Source: Janibacter cremeus (GTDB lineage Bacteria; Actinomycetota; Actinomycetes; Actinomycetales; Dermatophilaceae). From it: 64,000 nt of DNA. This document shows, one piece after another, positions 35,933 to 44,786 of this stretch. Each line of letters begins with the position of its first letter. The first letter of the stretch is position 1. Below the pieces are notes generated by a model. It was given only the letters and a program-made list of their open reading frames with translations. It did no database searches and was not told where the DNA came from. The translations under genes and the position numbers were made by a program. Location: NCBI RefSeq assembly GCF_029395675.1, contig NZ_CP115184.1:558001-622000 (forward strand), given 5' to 3'.

Positions 35933-35967
35933 AGGGGCCCGTCCGGGACGAACCGGGACGGGCCCCT
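35933..35967. terminator. Hairpin terminator between convergent genes
   Basis: AGGGGCCCGTCC (35933-35944) pairs with GGACGGGCCCCT (35956-35967) across an 11-base loop. It lies 24 bases beyond the stop of the minus-strand gene at 35991 and near the end of the rightward small gene. It may serve both. Confidence 0.7.
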
Positions 35968-35990
35968 CCCCTCGTCCGGGTGGGGTTTGC

Positions 35991-36635
35991 TCAGTGCCCG
36001 ACGGTGAACCGCTGCCGGGGGTGGTCCCCGCGCTCGATCTCGTCGAGATAGGCCGTCGCGTAGTCGGTGCCGGAGATCTCGGACGAGCCGTCGTCCTTGA
36101 CGACCAGCTCGTCGAGGCCGAGACGGTAGCCACCGGTGGTCTCGCCGGGGGCGAAGGAACCGAAGAGCGCGGCGGGGGAGACGTAGAACCAGTCCAGCTC
36201 CGCCGGGGCCTGACGGATCGCGTCGAGGACCTTCGCGTGCGCGAGTGCCTCCGGCTTCCAGTCCTCGTGGAAGTCCGGGGTGTCGACGAGGCGGGGACCC
36301 CCCTTCGCCACGTGGAGGGTGCCGGCGCCACCGACGAAGGACAGCCGCGCGCCGTGCTCGATCGACGCCTGCACCAGGCGGTCGACGTGGTCGACGAGCG
36401 GGGACCCGCCGACGTCCCGGCCGTGGGTGGCGACGACGAGGTCATCGGCGTCCGCCGCGGCCTGCGCGACGACGGTGTCGTCGGTCAGCGACCCGGTGCG
36501 GTACTCCACGCCCTCGGCGCGCTCGCTCGGCTCGGAGCGGCTGTAGGAGATGACCCGGTGGCCGCGGGAGACGGCCTCGCGGGCGATGTGGCCTCCGGCG
36601 TAGCCGGTGCCGCCGAGGATGACGATCGTGGACAT
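35991..36635 (-). CDS. NAD(P)-binding Rossmann protein (NmrA/SDR atypical type)
   Basis: This 214-residue protein begins with the nucleotide motif IVILGGTGYAGGHIA. RSEPSERAEG is probably the NADP phosphate-binding arginine region, and FVGGAGTLHV follows. It belongs to NAD(P)H-binding atypical SDRs such as NmrA/YwnB-like sensors, whose substrates are mostly unknown. It ends just before the terminator hairpin at 35933. Confidence 0.85.
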   Translation of the reverse strand: MSTIVILGGTGYAGGHIAREAVSRGHRVISYSRSEPSERAEGVEYRTGSLTDDTVVAQAAADADDLVVATHGRDVGGSPLVDHVDRLVQASIEHGARLSFVGGAGTLHVAKGGPRLVDTPDFHEDWKPEALAHAKVLDAIRQAPAELDWFYVSPAALFGSFAPGETTGGYRLGLDELVVKDDGSSEISGTDYATAYLDEIERGDHPRQRFTVGH

Positions 36636-36719
36636 GGGTGGAGCCTTCCTGTGGGGGGTGGGCGATGGTTGAGGTGCGAGCGACGGGCCGCGAAACCTGA
36701 GGTGCGGGCCCCGACGCCG

Positions 36720-37769
36720 TCAGGCCGGCAGACCGCGGACCGGGCCGTCGGTGTTGGGACGCCAGCCGAGGGACGGGGCGACGTGCTCGGCGAAGGCCCG
36801 CAGCACGTGCAGGTTGTAGTCGACGCCGAGCTGGCTGGGGATGGCGAGCATGACGGTGTCCGCGGCGGCGATCGCCGGGTCGGCCCGCAGCTGCTCGACC
36901 AGGACGTCCGGCTCTTCGGCGTAGGTGCGGCCGAAGGTCGAGCGCAGGTTGTCGATGATCCCGACCTGGTCGCTCGAGGCCTGGCCGCGCAGCCCGAAGA
37001 GCTGCCGGTCGATGTCGCTGACGAGCGGGAAGATGCTGCGGGAGACCGACACCCTCGGGGCCCAGTCGTGCCCGGCCTCGCGCCACGCCGCGCGGTAGCG
37101 GTCGATCTGCTCGCGCTGCAGGTCGCCGAAGGAGGCGCCCGTGGCCTCGGTGAGCAGGGTCGAGCTCATGAGGTTCACGCCCTGGCGGGCGGTCCACTCG
37201 GCGGTCTCGCGGCTGCCGGCGCCCCACCAGATGCGCCGGTCGAGGCCGGGGGAGTGCGGCTCGACGCGCAGCCGCCCGGCCGGGCCCATCTGCGGGTCGG
37301 CGTCGACGACCTGCTCGCCACGGACAGCGGACAGGAAGCCGTCGAAGTGCCCGTAGGCGATGTCGGCGCCGCGCGGATCGCTCGAGCCGGTGTATCCGAA
37401 GGCCTCCCAGCCGCGCTTCGCGGGCTCGGGTGACCCCCGGGAGACGCCGAGCGCGACGCGGCCGTCGGCGATGAGGTCGAGTGCGGCGGCCTCCTCGGCG
37501 AGGTGCAGCGGGTTCTCGTAGCGCATGTCGATCACGCCGGTGCCGACCTCGATGCCCCGGGTGCGGGCGGCGATCGCCGACAGCAGCGGCATCGGGGAGG
37601 CGGCCTGCCGGGCGAAGTGGTGGACCCGGAAGTACGCGCCGTTCACCCCGAGCTGGTCGGCGCCGACACCGATCTCGACGGCGTCGTGGAGGGCCTGGCG
37701 GGCGTCCGGGTCACCGAGCCCGGTCCCGTGGCCGTAGTGACCGAAGCTGAGGAATCCGAAGGCATGCAC
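36720..37769 (-). CDS. LLM-class (luciferase-like) flavin-dependent oxidoreductase
   Basis: This 349-residue bacterial-luciferase-fold enzyme begins HAFGFLSFGHYGHG, with the typical ADQLGVNGAYFRVHHFARQ and GRVALGVSRGSPEP segments. GTG 37769 is taken as start because homology begins there. The frame to 37940 runs into the divergent OYE gene. The usual cofactor is FMN or F420. The substrate is unknown. Confidence 0.85.
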   Translation of the reverse strand: MHAFGFLSFGHYGHGTGLGDPDARQALHDAVEIGVGADQLGVNGAYFRVHHFARQAASPMPLLSAIAARTRGIEVGTGVIDMRYENPLHLAEEAAALDLIADGRVALGVSRGSPEPAKRGWEAFGYTGSSDPRGADIAYGHFDGFLSAVRGEQVVDADPQMGPAGRLRVEPHSPGLDRRIWWGAGSRETAEWTARQGVNLMSSTLLTEATGASFGDLQREQIDRYRAAWREAGHDWAPRVSVSRSIFPLVSDIDRQLFGLRGQASSDQVGIIDNLRSTFGRTYAEEPDVLVEQLRADPAIAAADTVMLAIPSQLGVDYNLHVLRAFAEHVAPSLGWRPNTDGPVRGLPA

Positions 37770-37827
37770 AATCGCGACAACATGGTTGATGGTGAAACTA
37801 TTTCCTCCGCTTGCGAGGATGGGGCCC

Positions 37828-38901
37828 ATGACCTCCATCCCTGACCTGCACGACGACCTCGACCTGGTCCACGGGCCGTCCTGGGCCAACCGCTTCGCGC
37901 TAGCGCCGCTGACCAACACCCAGAGCCACGCCGACGGCACCCTCTCCGAGGACGAGTACCAGTGGCTGGTGGCCCGTGCCGAGGGCGGCTTCGGCCTGAC
38001 GATGACCTGCGCGACCTATGTGTCGCCCGCGGGACAGGCCTGGGCCGGGCAGCTGGGCATCAGCGATGATCGGCACCTGCCGGGACTGACCCGTCTGGCC
38101 GATGGCATCCGCGCGACCGGGAGCGTGTCCTCGGTGCAGCTGCACCACGCCGGCCGGCGGGCCGACCCGGACGTGCACGGCGGAGCGAATGTCGCCCCGT
38201 GGGACGACGCGGAGAAGAACACCCGGGCGCTGACCACGGCGGAGGTGGAGCAGGTGGTCGAGGACTTCGTCGTCGCCGCCCGGCGTGCCGAGCGGGCGGG
38301 CTTCGACGGGGTCGAGGTGCACGGCGCGCACGGCTACCTCCTCACGCAGTTCCTCGACGGTCGCCACAACGACCGCACCGATGGCTACGGCGGCTCGCTC
38401 GAGGACCGCTCGCGGGTGCTCCTCGACGTGCTGCGCGGCGTGCGCGGAGGCACCCACGACGACTTCCAGGTCGGGGTGCGGCTCACCCCGCGGGGCAACG
38501 GTGTCGTCCTCGACGAGGGCGTCACCGTCGCCCGGTGGGTCCTCGACTCTGGCCTCGTCGACTACGTCGACATGTCGCTGTGGGACGCCTTCGCGACGGT
38601 CGACGAAGGGGGCTCCCTCCTCATCGACCGGTTCACCCGGTTGCCGCGCGGCGCCACGAGGCTCGGGGTGGCGGGCAAGATCCGTACGAGCGAGCAGGCG
38701 CGCTGGTGCATGGAGCACGGCGCCGACTTCGTCGACCTGGGGCGCGCGGCGATCGTGCACCACGACTTCCCGCGCCGGGCGGTCGACGCCGACTTCGCGA
38801 TGGCGCAGCTGCCGGTGACCCGGGAGCACCTGCGCGCCCAGCGCGTGGGGGAGGACTTCATCGACTACCTCGACGCCGGATGGCCCGACTTCGTGGCGTG
38901 A
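37828..38901 (+). CDS. Old yellow enzyme-type NADH:flavin oxidoreductase
   Basis: This 357-residue TIM-barrel FMN enzyme of the OYE family reduces activated C=C bonds. Hallmarks are LAPLTNTQSHADG, VQLHHAGRRA and GFDGVEVHGAHGYLLTQFLD, followed by HNDRTDGYGGS. Starts at 37819 and 37828 are both possible, and 37828 was chosen. Its stop overlaps the MFS start at 38898 (GTGA). It is divergent from the LLM oxidoreductase with a very short shared promoter region. Confidence 0.9.
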   Translation: MTSIPDLHDDLDLVHGPSWANRFALAPLTNTQSHADGTLSEDEYQWLVARAEGGFGLTMTCATYVSPAGQAWAGQLGISDDRHLPGLTRLADGIRATGSVSSVQLHHAGRRADPDVHGGANVAPWDDAEKNTRALTTAEVEQVVEDFVVAARRAERAGFDGVEVHGAHGYLLTQFLDGRHNDRTDGYGGSLEDRSRVLLDVLRGVRGGTHDDFQVGVRLTPRGNGVVLDEGVTVARWVLDSGLVDYVDMSLWDAFATVDEGGSLLIDRFTRLPRGATRLGVAGKIRTSEQARWCMEHGADFVDLGRAAIVHHDFPRRAVDADFAMAQLPVTREHLRAQRVGEDFIDYLDAGWPDFVA

Positions 38902-40253
38902 GCAGCCCGGGGCTGCTCTTCACCACCCTGGTCCTGCTCACGACCATCACCGCCGTCGCCGGCAGCCTCGGTGCCCCGCTCGTGCCCGGCATCGCCCGCG
39001 ACTTCGGCGTCCCACTCGGCGCGGCCCAGTGGTCGTTGACCCTGACGATGCTCGCCGGTGCCGTCGCGACCCCGGTCATCGGGCGGTTGTCCGGCGGGCG
39101 GGCCCGCATGCGTGCCGTGGTCCTCGGTCTCGGTGGGGCGACGCTGGGTGGCCTGCTGTGCGCACTCCCGCTCGGATTCGGTGCCTTCCTCGCCGGCCGC
39201 ACGCTGCAGGGTCTGGGCTACGGCCTCACCCCCGTGGCCATCGCGATCGCGCGCGAGGCCATCCCGAGGCAACGGCGCGCGGGCGCCATCGCGATCCTGT
39301 CGGTCACCACCGTCGCGGCCGCGGGCCTGGGCTACCCGGTCGCGGCCGTCATGGCCGACCTGTGGGGGATCCGCGTCGCCTTCGGCGTCGCCACCGCACT
39401 CTGCGCGGCCACCTTGGTGCTGGCGCTGCTGACGCTCCCGCCGAGCCCGGACACCGAGGGCACCCGGGTCGACTGGTGGGGCACCGTGCTCCTCGCCGGG
39501 GGGACGACGACGATCCTCATCGCGCTGGCCGAGGTGTCCGTGCTCCCGATCGGCCGCGTCGCGCTCCTGGCCACCGTCGGCATCGTCGCCTGCGCCGCCT
39601 GGGTGTGGTGGAGCCGACGCGTGGCCCACCCCCTGGTCGACGTCACCCTGGCCGCGCGGCCGGTCCCGCTGCTGACGCACGCCACCTCGATGCTGATGGG
39701 CGTGGGCGTCTACCTGCTCTTCCCGCTCGTCGTCATCGTCGTGCAGGACCCGACGTGGGGGATGGGGTACGGAGCGACCGTCGCCGGCCTGCTGCTCGTG
39801 CCCTACGCCCTCGCCAGTGTCGTCGGCAGTCGCCTGAGCCAGCGCCTCATGACGCGGGTCGAGGCCACGACGCTGCTCCCGCTGGGATCGGCGACCTACC
39901 TCTCGGCCTTCGTCCTGCTGGTCGTCGCTCACGACACCGTCTGGCAGCTGCTGCTCGCCATGGCCATCGCGGGCCTGGGCAGCGGCCTGGGCTTCGCCGG
40001 TATCCCGGGACTGCTGGTCGGGTCGGTGCCGCGGTCGGAGACCGGCAGTGCGATCGCCTTCACGATGGTCGTGCGCTACCTCGGCTTCTCGGTCGGCTCC
40101 GCCCTGGCCGTGACCGCCCTGACCTTCGGTGGCGAAGGGGGTGAGGCCGGCTTCGTGCGCGCCCTCCTCGTCGCGTGCGCCGTGGGGGTCCTCACGGTCG
40201 TCCTCACCACGTGGCTGTCGTTGCGGGTGCGAGGGGGCGTCGGGCGCTGGTGA
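38898..40253 (+). CDS. MFS drug/compound transporter, likely 12-14 helices
   Basis: This 451-residue major-facilitator protein opens SSPGLLFTTLVLLTTITAVA and has the loop motif GRLSGGRARMRAVVLG. Motifs GRTLQGLGYGLTPV and VMADLWGIRVAFGV are typical of DHA-type exporters. The GTG overlaps the OYE stop, so enzyme and transporter are coupled, and a shared substrate is likely but unknown. The upstream extension of the frame (to 38199) is shadow of the OYE gene. Confidence 0.87.
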   Translation: MSSPGLLFTTLVLLTTITAVAGSLGAPLVPGIARDFGVPLGAAQWSLTLTMLAGAVATPVIGRLSGGRARMRAVVLGLGGATLGGLLCALPLGFGAFLAGRTLQGLGYGLTPVAIAIAREAIPRQRRAGAIAILSVTTVAAAGLGYPVAAVMADLWGIRVAFGVATALCAATLVLALLTLPPSPDTEGTRVDWWGTVLLAGGTTTILIALAEVSVLPIGRVALLATVGIVACAAWVWWSRRVAHPLVDVTLAARPVPLLTHATSMLMGVGVYLLFPLVVIVVQDPTWGMGYGATVAGLLLVPYALASVVGSRLSQRLMTRVEATTLLPLGSATYLSAFVLLVVAHDTVWQLLLAMAIAGLGSGLGFAGIPGLLVGSVPRSETGSAIAFTMVVRYLGFSVGSALAVTALTFGGEGGEAGFVRALLVACAVGVLTVVLTTWLSLRVRGGVGRW

Positions 40254-40260
40254 GCAGGGT

Positions 40261-40344
40261 GCAAGAGCCCAGGCAGTTGCAGAAGAGAACTCGCAAGAGC
40301 CTGAGCAGTTGCGGGAGAGGACCCGCAAGAGCCTAGGCAGTTGC
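40261..40344. repeat. 32-bp tandem repeat, about 2.6 copies
   Basis: Units begin GCAAGAGCC at 40261, 40293 and 40325, each with GCAGTTGC 12 bases later, and differ at several positions. Each unit has an imperfect palindrome GCAA...TTGC. It fills the gap between the convergent MFS and fumarylacetoacetase genes and may act as a terminator. There are no spacers, so it is not a CRISPR array. Confidence 0.75.
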
Positions 40345-40350
40345 GAATCC

Positions 40351-41577
40351 TCAGGTCGCGGGCAGGATCGTCCCCACGCACTCACCGAAGTCGATGACCG
40401 ACCCGTCGGGACCGGGCGCCGTGCCCCGCAGGGTGATCGTCTGCCCGTCGGTGAGGAAGGCCTGCTCGCGGCCGTCGGCGAGCCGCAGCGGCTCCTTGCC
40501 GCCCCAGGACAGCTCCATCAGCGACCCGCGCTCGTCGACCTCGGCGCCGGAGACGGTGCCGGATCCGAAGAAATCACCCGGGCGCAGGCTCGCGCCGTTG
40601 ACCGTCATGTGCGCGACCATCTGCGGCGCGGTCCAGTAGAGCGTCTTCACCGGCGGGTGCGAGACGACCTCTCCGTCGACGTCGACCTCCATCGTGATGT
40701 CCAGACCCCACGGCTCGCTGCCCGAGTCGTCCAGGTACTCGGCGAGCTGGTGCTCCCGTGCCGGCGGCGCGACGCGGGCATCGGCCAGCGCGTCGAAGGG
40801 CACGACCCACAGCGAGATCGACGAGGCGAAGGACTTGCCCAGGTACGGGCCGAGCGGCACGTACTCGTACCCCTGGATGTCCCGGGCGGACCAGTCGTTG
40901 AAGAGCACCACACCGAAGACGTGCTCCGCCCCGGCGCGATCGACCGACACCTCGCCCTCGGGCACGGACCCACCGAGGACGAAGCCGAGCTCGGCCTCGA
41001 TGTCCAGCCGGCGCGACGGACCGAAGCTGGGGGTCCCCCCTTCCTCCGGCCGCAGGCCCTTGGGGCGCGGGAACGCGGTGCCGGAGGGGACGACGGTGCC
41101 GGCGCGGCCGTGGTAGCCGACGGGCAGGTGCTTCCAGTTCGGCAGGAGCGGGTCCTGGTCGGGGCGGAACATCCGCCCGATGTTGGAGGCGTGGTGCTCC
41201 GAGGCGTAGTAGTCGACGTAGTCGGCCACGGTGAAGGGCATGTGCAGGGACACCTCGGCGACCGGGGTCGAGGCGTCCTCCACCGCGCCGTCGAGGCCGT
41301 CGGTCGTGACGACCTCCTGCAGCCAGGCGCGCAGCGGCCGCCAGACCGTGTGCCCGGCAGCGAGGAGCGCGTCGAGGTTGGCTGTGCCGACCGCGCCACG
41401 GGCGGTGGGTTCCAGCGCCGGGGTGGTCGTGGCGTCGGCCAGGGCGGCGATGCCGATGACCCGGTCCCCGAGGCGCACACCCAGTCGCCGTTCACCCCCG
41501 GCGACGGAGAAGGAGGCGTAGGGCAGGTTGTGCGGGCCGAAGCCCGTGGTCGCGAATCGCTCGGCGGCGCTGGTCAT
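40351..41577 (-). CDS. fahA: Fumarylacetoacetase
   Basis: This 408-residue enzyme splits fumarylacetoacetate to fumarate and acetoacetate at the end of tyrosine/homogentisate breakdown. The metal- and substrate-site motifs GYHGRAGTVVPSGT, LDIEAELGFVLGG, VLFNDWSARDIQGYEYVPLG and DFFGSGTVSG are all intact. It is last in the operon: its ATG overlaps the preceding stop by 4 bases. Its product acetoacetate could feed the acetoacetyl-CoA ligase at 51237. Confidence 0.95.
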   Translation of the reverse strand: MTSAAERFATTGFGPHNLPYASFSVAGGERRLGVRLGDRVIGIAALADATTTPALEPTARGAVGTANLDALLAAGHTVWRPLRAWLQEVVTTDGLDGAVEDASTPVAEVSLHMPFTVADYVDYYASEHHASNIGRMFRPDQDPLLPNWKHLPVGYHGRAGTVVPSGTAFPRPKGLRPEEGGTPSFGPSRRLDIEAELGFVLGGSVPEGEVSVDRAGAEHVFGVVLFNDWSARDIQGYEYVPLGPYLGKSFASSISLWVVPFDALADARVAPPAREHQLAEYLDDSGSEPWGLDITMEVDVDGEVVSHPPVKTLYWTAPQMVAHMTVNGASLRPGDFFGSGTVSGAEVDERGSLMELSWGGKEPLRLADGREQAFLTDGQTITLRGTAPGPDGSVIDFGECVGTILPAT

Positions 41578-42446
41578 GGATGCTCCTGGGTCGTGGTCAG
41601 GGTCGGGAAGAGGTCGAGTCGGCGCAGGCTGTCGGCGGGCTCGCTGACGCTGCACGTGCCGAAGGACCGGAAGGACTCGCGCCACGCGCCGTCCGAGGCA
41701 GCCGCGACCGTGCCGAGCAGGTCGGGGTCGGTCTGGGCGAGCCACGCGGCGATGCTCTCGGCCGGCTCCCCGTCCCGCGCCGCCTGGGTGGCGAGCGCGA
41801 TGTTGAGGAAGCCGTGGTGGTGGAAGCCGGTCGCGTCGTTGGTGTAGCGCACCGCCTCGTGCAGACCGGCGGTCAGCTTGAAGGGCAGCCCGGCGGCGAC
41901 CGCCCTCGCGAGCACGTCACCGAGCTCCTGCGGGGTGGGGAAGAGATGCGCCTCGATCCCACCGGTGCGGTACTTCAGCGCCAGCCCGGTGTCGACGAGG
42001 AGCTCGAGCGCGTCGTCGGCCACCTGGGCCGCGGTCAGCTCGACGAAGACCGGGATCCCCTGCACCGCAGCGGCGTCGGCGATCTGCTCGGCCATGACCG
42101 CGCGGTCCCGCGGGTCGGTCTTCAGCTCGATCGCGACCACCTCCAGCTGCGGCCGCACGTCCTCGACCGCCTCGAGCGCCTCCGCGAGCGCGCCGGCCGG
42201 GGTGACGACGGAGACCTCGACCGGCCGGCCGCTCAGGTCGAGGGCGTCGGCGACCTCCCGGGCCCGCCGCAGGTCGGCCAGGGCGAGCACGGCCGGCCCC
42301 ACCGCCGGGACGAAGGGGGAGGAGCGTCGCGCCACGTGGTCGGTCACCGCCTGCTCGACCGGGGCGAGCCCGGGCGGGAAGGTCGCCGCGTCGTCGAAGA
42401 AGCCGAGGAACTGCTCGGGGACTGTCTGTTGCGACGTGGCGCTCAT
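41574..42446 (-). CDS. Uncharacterised protein of the homogentisate operon
   Basis: This 290-residue soluble protein (MSATSQQTVPEQFLGFFDDA) lies between hmgA and fahA and overlaps both by 4 bases. Segments LEVVAIELKTDP, LALKYRTGGIEAHLFPTPQE and FKLTAGLHEAVRYT suggest a TIM-barrel-like fold. The genes for phenylpyruvate and maleylacetoacetate steps are absent nearby. Mycothiol- or thiol-independent maleylacetoacetate isomerisation by this protein is a speculation worth testing. I do not recognise a defined function. Confidence 0.75.
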   Translation of the reverse strand: MSATSQQTVPEQFLGFFDDAATFPPGLAPVEQAVTDHVARRSSPFVPAVGPAVLALADLRRAREVADALDLSGRPVEVSVVTPAGALAEALEAVEDVRPQLEVVAIELKTDPRDRAVMAEQIADAAAVQGIPVFVELTAAQVADDALELLVDTGLALKYRTGGIEAHLFPTPQELGDVLARAVAAGLPFKLTAGLHEAVRYTNDATGFHHHGFLNIALATQAARDGEPAESIAAWLAQTDPDLLGTVAAASDGAWRESFRSFGTCSVSEPADSLRRLDLFPTLTTTQEHP

Positions 42447-43663
42447 ACGTCTTTCCGCTCGCCGAGCCAGCGCCCGCCGGTCCACGACGAGGCGTACTTG
42501 CCGTCGTCGGTGGCGCGGGCCGCGGGGCCGAGGTCGAGCGGGCGGAAGGTGTCGACCATGACGGCGGTCTCGTCGAAGTACTCCACCCCCATCGACGCCT
42601 CGACCGCGCCCGGCTGCGGGCCGTGGTTGTGCCCACCCGGGTGGATCGAGATCGAGCCCTTGCCGATGCCCGAGCCCTTGCGCGCCTCGTAGTCGCCGTC
42701 GACGTAGAACATGATCTCGTCCGAGTCGACGTTGGAGTGGTAGTACGGCACGGGCACGGCCAGCTCGTGGTAGTCGACTTTGCGCGGCACGAAGTTGCAG
42801 ATGACGAAGTTGTTGCCCTCGAAGACCTGGTGGACCGGCGGCGGCTGGTGAACCTTGCCCGTGATCGGCATGAAGTCGCGGATGTTGAAGGTGTACGGGT
42901 AGAGGTACCCGTCCCAGCCGACGACGTCGAAGGGGTGGGTCGGGACGGTGTGCACGGTGCCGGCCAGACCCCCTTCGCCCCGCCCGCGGTGCTTGATGTA
43001 GACGTCGACGTCGCTCTCCTCGCGCAGCAGCGGCTCGGTCGGGCCGTGCAGGTCGCGCTCGCAGTAGGGCGCGTGCTCGAGGAACTGACCGTAGCGGGAG
43101 AGGTAGCGCCTCGGCGGAGCGATGTGGCTGTTGGCCTCGACGGCGTAGAGGCGGGCGGTCTCACCCTCGCGCAGGACCCAGCGGTGGATGGTGGCGCGGG
43201 GGATGACCACGTAGTCGCCCTCGGCGACCTCGAGCGCGCCGAACTGCGTCTCCACGAGGGCCGAGCCGCGCTCGACGTACACGCACTCGTCGCCAATTGC
43301 GTTCTTGTACAGCGGGGAGGTGGTCCCGACCCACGCGTAGGAGATGCGCACGTCGCCATTGCCGAGGACGAGCTGGCGGCCGGTGACGGCGTCCGTCCCG
43401 GCGGCCTGCTCCTCGGTGAAGAGGTCGTGCAGCGTCAGGTGGCGGGGCAGGAGCGGGTGGTTGGCCACCAGGGACTGGTCGGGCAGCGTCCACTCACGGG
43501 CGCCGACGATGCCCGAGGGGATGTGGCGGTGGTAGAGCAGCGAGCTGTCGGAGGAGAAGCCCTCCTCGCCCATGAGCTCCTCGGACAGGATGTTGCCGTC
43601 CCCGTCCTTGAAGAGGGTGTGCCGCTGCTGGGGCACCGGTCCGACCTGGCGGTAGTGGGCCAT
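42443..43663 (-). CDS. hmgA: Homogentisate 1,2-dioxygenase
   Basis: This 406-residue cupin dioxygenase opens the homogentisate ring. Fe(II) ligands are present: His and Glu in PYYHSNVDSDEIMFY and the second His in ISIHPGGHNHGPQPG. The N terminus (MAHYRQVGPVPQQRHTLFKD) fits the actinobacterial short form. It is first in the operon with two coupled downstream genes. The IclR gene upstream on the same strand is the probable regulator. Confidence 0.95.
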   Translation of the reverse strand: MAHYRQVGPVPQQRHTLFKDGDGNILSEELMGEEGFSSDSSLLYHRHIPSGIVGAREWTLPDQSLVANHPLLPRHLTLHDLFTEEQAAGTDAVTGRQLVLGNGDVRISYAWVGTTSPLYKNAIGDECVYVERGSALVETQFGALEVAEGDYVVIPRATIHRWVLREGETARLYAVEANSHIAPPRRYLSRYGQFLEHAPYCERDLHGPTEPLLREESDVDVYIKHRGRGEGGLAGTVHTVPTHPFDVVGWDGYLYPYTFNIRDFMPITGKVHQPPPVHQVFEGNNFVICNFVPRKVDYHELAVPVPYYHSNVDSDEIMFYVDGDYEARKGSGIGKGSISIHPGGHNHGPQPGAVEASMGVEYFDETAVMVDTFRPLDLGPAARATDDGKYASSWTGGRWLGERKDV

Positions 43664-43775
43664 GGGGTTCCTTCACGTCGTTGTGCGGTGAGCGTGTAAA
43701 TGCGTGCGCTCATCGCACAGCCTATCGATGCCGGAACGGCGTGGTCAACGTGTCCGGTGGCCCGCGACCGTGTGG

Positions 43776-43868
43776 TCAGACCCGCGAGCCGCCCCGGCGC
43801 CGCTGCCGCATGACGAGACGGGCGATTCGACGCGCGATCCTGATGATGATCCCGACGGGTGCAGCCAT
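43776..43868 (-). CDS. Possible 30-residue arginine-rich peptide
   Basis: MAAPVGIIIRIARRIARLVM starts a 30-residue amphipathic, highly basic peptide between the IclR gene and hmgA. A weak AGGAAT ribosome site precedes it. No longer homologue is recognised. It may be a real small membrane-active peptide or chance, since random GC-rich sequence often gives arginine-rich frames. Confidence 0.3.
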   Translation of the reverse strand: MAAPVGIIIRIARRIARLVMRQRRRGGSRV

Positions 43869-43887
43869 GGTGATTCCTATCGGTGAG

Positions 43888-44565
43888 TCAGTACTGGCGG
43901 GTGAGCGAGTCGCGGGCGGCCTGCACGAGCGGCAGGAGGGCGTCGACGTCGAGGTCGCCCGGTCGGCCCAGGCGGATGATGCCGATGGATGCCTCGGCGT
44001 CGCTCGTGAAGGCACCCCCGGTGGCGACGGCCAAGCCGACGGTGCCGGACTGGATCTCACCCTCGGTCAAGGCGTAGCCGAGGGTGCGGGCGCGGGTGAC
44101 GGCGGCGATGTCGGAGTCGCGCTCGGGGCGCTGGGCGAGGATCGCCAACCCATCGGCGCCGTGCTCGAGGGGATGCCGTGCGCCCATCGTGTAGCGCACG
44201 CCGATGTCACCACGGGCGGCCGGCTCGGCGACGGCGATGGCGACCGACTCGTCACGGTCCGCGATGGACACGAACGCGGTGCATCCGGTCGCGTCGGCGA
44301 GCTCTTGGACGACCGGCTGCGCGGCAGTGCGGTACTGGCTCATGAAGCGCCCGGCGACGACGAGCGCGCCGCTGCCGAGGCGGTAGAGGCCGTCGTGGCC
44401 CTTGGCCACGAGGTGACGCTGCTCGAGGGTGGCGAGGATCCGGTAGGCGCCCGCGCGGTGCACACCGAGCTCGTCGGCGAGGGCGGCGGGGGAGATGCCG
44501 CCCGTGCGCCGGGAGACGATGTCGATCGCCTCGAGCCCGCGGTCGAGCGTCTGCAGGGTGCTCAT
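43888..44565 (-). CDS. IclR-family transcriptional regulator
   Basis: This 225-residue regulator has an N-terminal helix-turn-helix (ISPAALADELGVHRAGAYRI) and a C-terminal IclR effector domain (ELADATGCTAFVSIADRDES, then GYALTEGEIQSGTVGLAVAT). IclR proteins commonly control aromatic catabolism, and the homogentisate operon lies directly downstream on the same strand, 224 bases after its stop. Confidence 0.9.
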   Translation of the reverse strand: MSTLQTLDRGLEAIDIVSRRTGGISPAALADELGVHRAGAYRILATLEQRHLVAKGHDGLYRLGSGALVVAGRFMSQYRTAAQPVVQELADATGCTAFVSIADRDESVAIAVAEPAARGDIGVRYTMGARHPLEHGADGLAILAQRPERDSDIAAVTRARTLGYALTEGEIQSGTVGLAVATGGAFTSDAEASIGIIRLGRPGDLDVDALLPLVQAARDSLTRQY

Positions 44566-44623
44566 GGTCTGGGGAGTCTACGCAGCGCGGTGGCGCCCGG
44601 GGTGGGGCTGTGCCGCGCGGATG

Positions 44624-44646
44624 CCCCGCCGACGGTGCCGGCGGGG
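44624..44646. terminator. GC-rich hairpin between small ORF and IclR gene
   Basis: CCCCGCCG (44624-44631) pairs with CGGCGGGG (44639-44646) across a 7-base loop, just past the stop of the 41-residue minus-strand ORF at 44661. It could end that transcript. There is no T-run, which is usual in this GC range. Confidence 0.5.
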
Positions 44647-44660
44647 CGGGTGCCGCGGCG

Positions 44661-44786
44661 TCAGCGCGCGCGACGGTGGTCATGGGCCGGGTCGGTCATC
44701 AGGGTCTTCTCCACCCACGCCATGGCGAAGGGGAGCAGGGCCCCGGCGACCATCCCGGCCGCCGCAAGGGCGACAGTCAGTGCCAT
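44661..44786 (-). CDS. Small single-helix membrane protein, 41 residues
   Basis: MALTVALAAAGMVAGALLPF opens a hydrophobic helix, and the tail (WVEKTLMTDPAHDHRRAR) is charged, so it looks like a type of small membrane protein. GGGAG lies about 13 bases upstream and a hairpin follows the stop. It lies in the 502-base space between the IclR gene and the M20 peptidase. In the rest of that space (44787-45067) I see only the peptidase promoter region. Confidence 0.45.
   Translation of the reverse strand: MALTVALAAAGMVAGALLPFAMAWVEKTLMTDPAHDHRRAR

Noticed and set aside
40261..40344. Possible CRISPR array
   Set aside because: The 32-bp units follow each other without spacers and differ from each other, and there are no cas genes.
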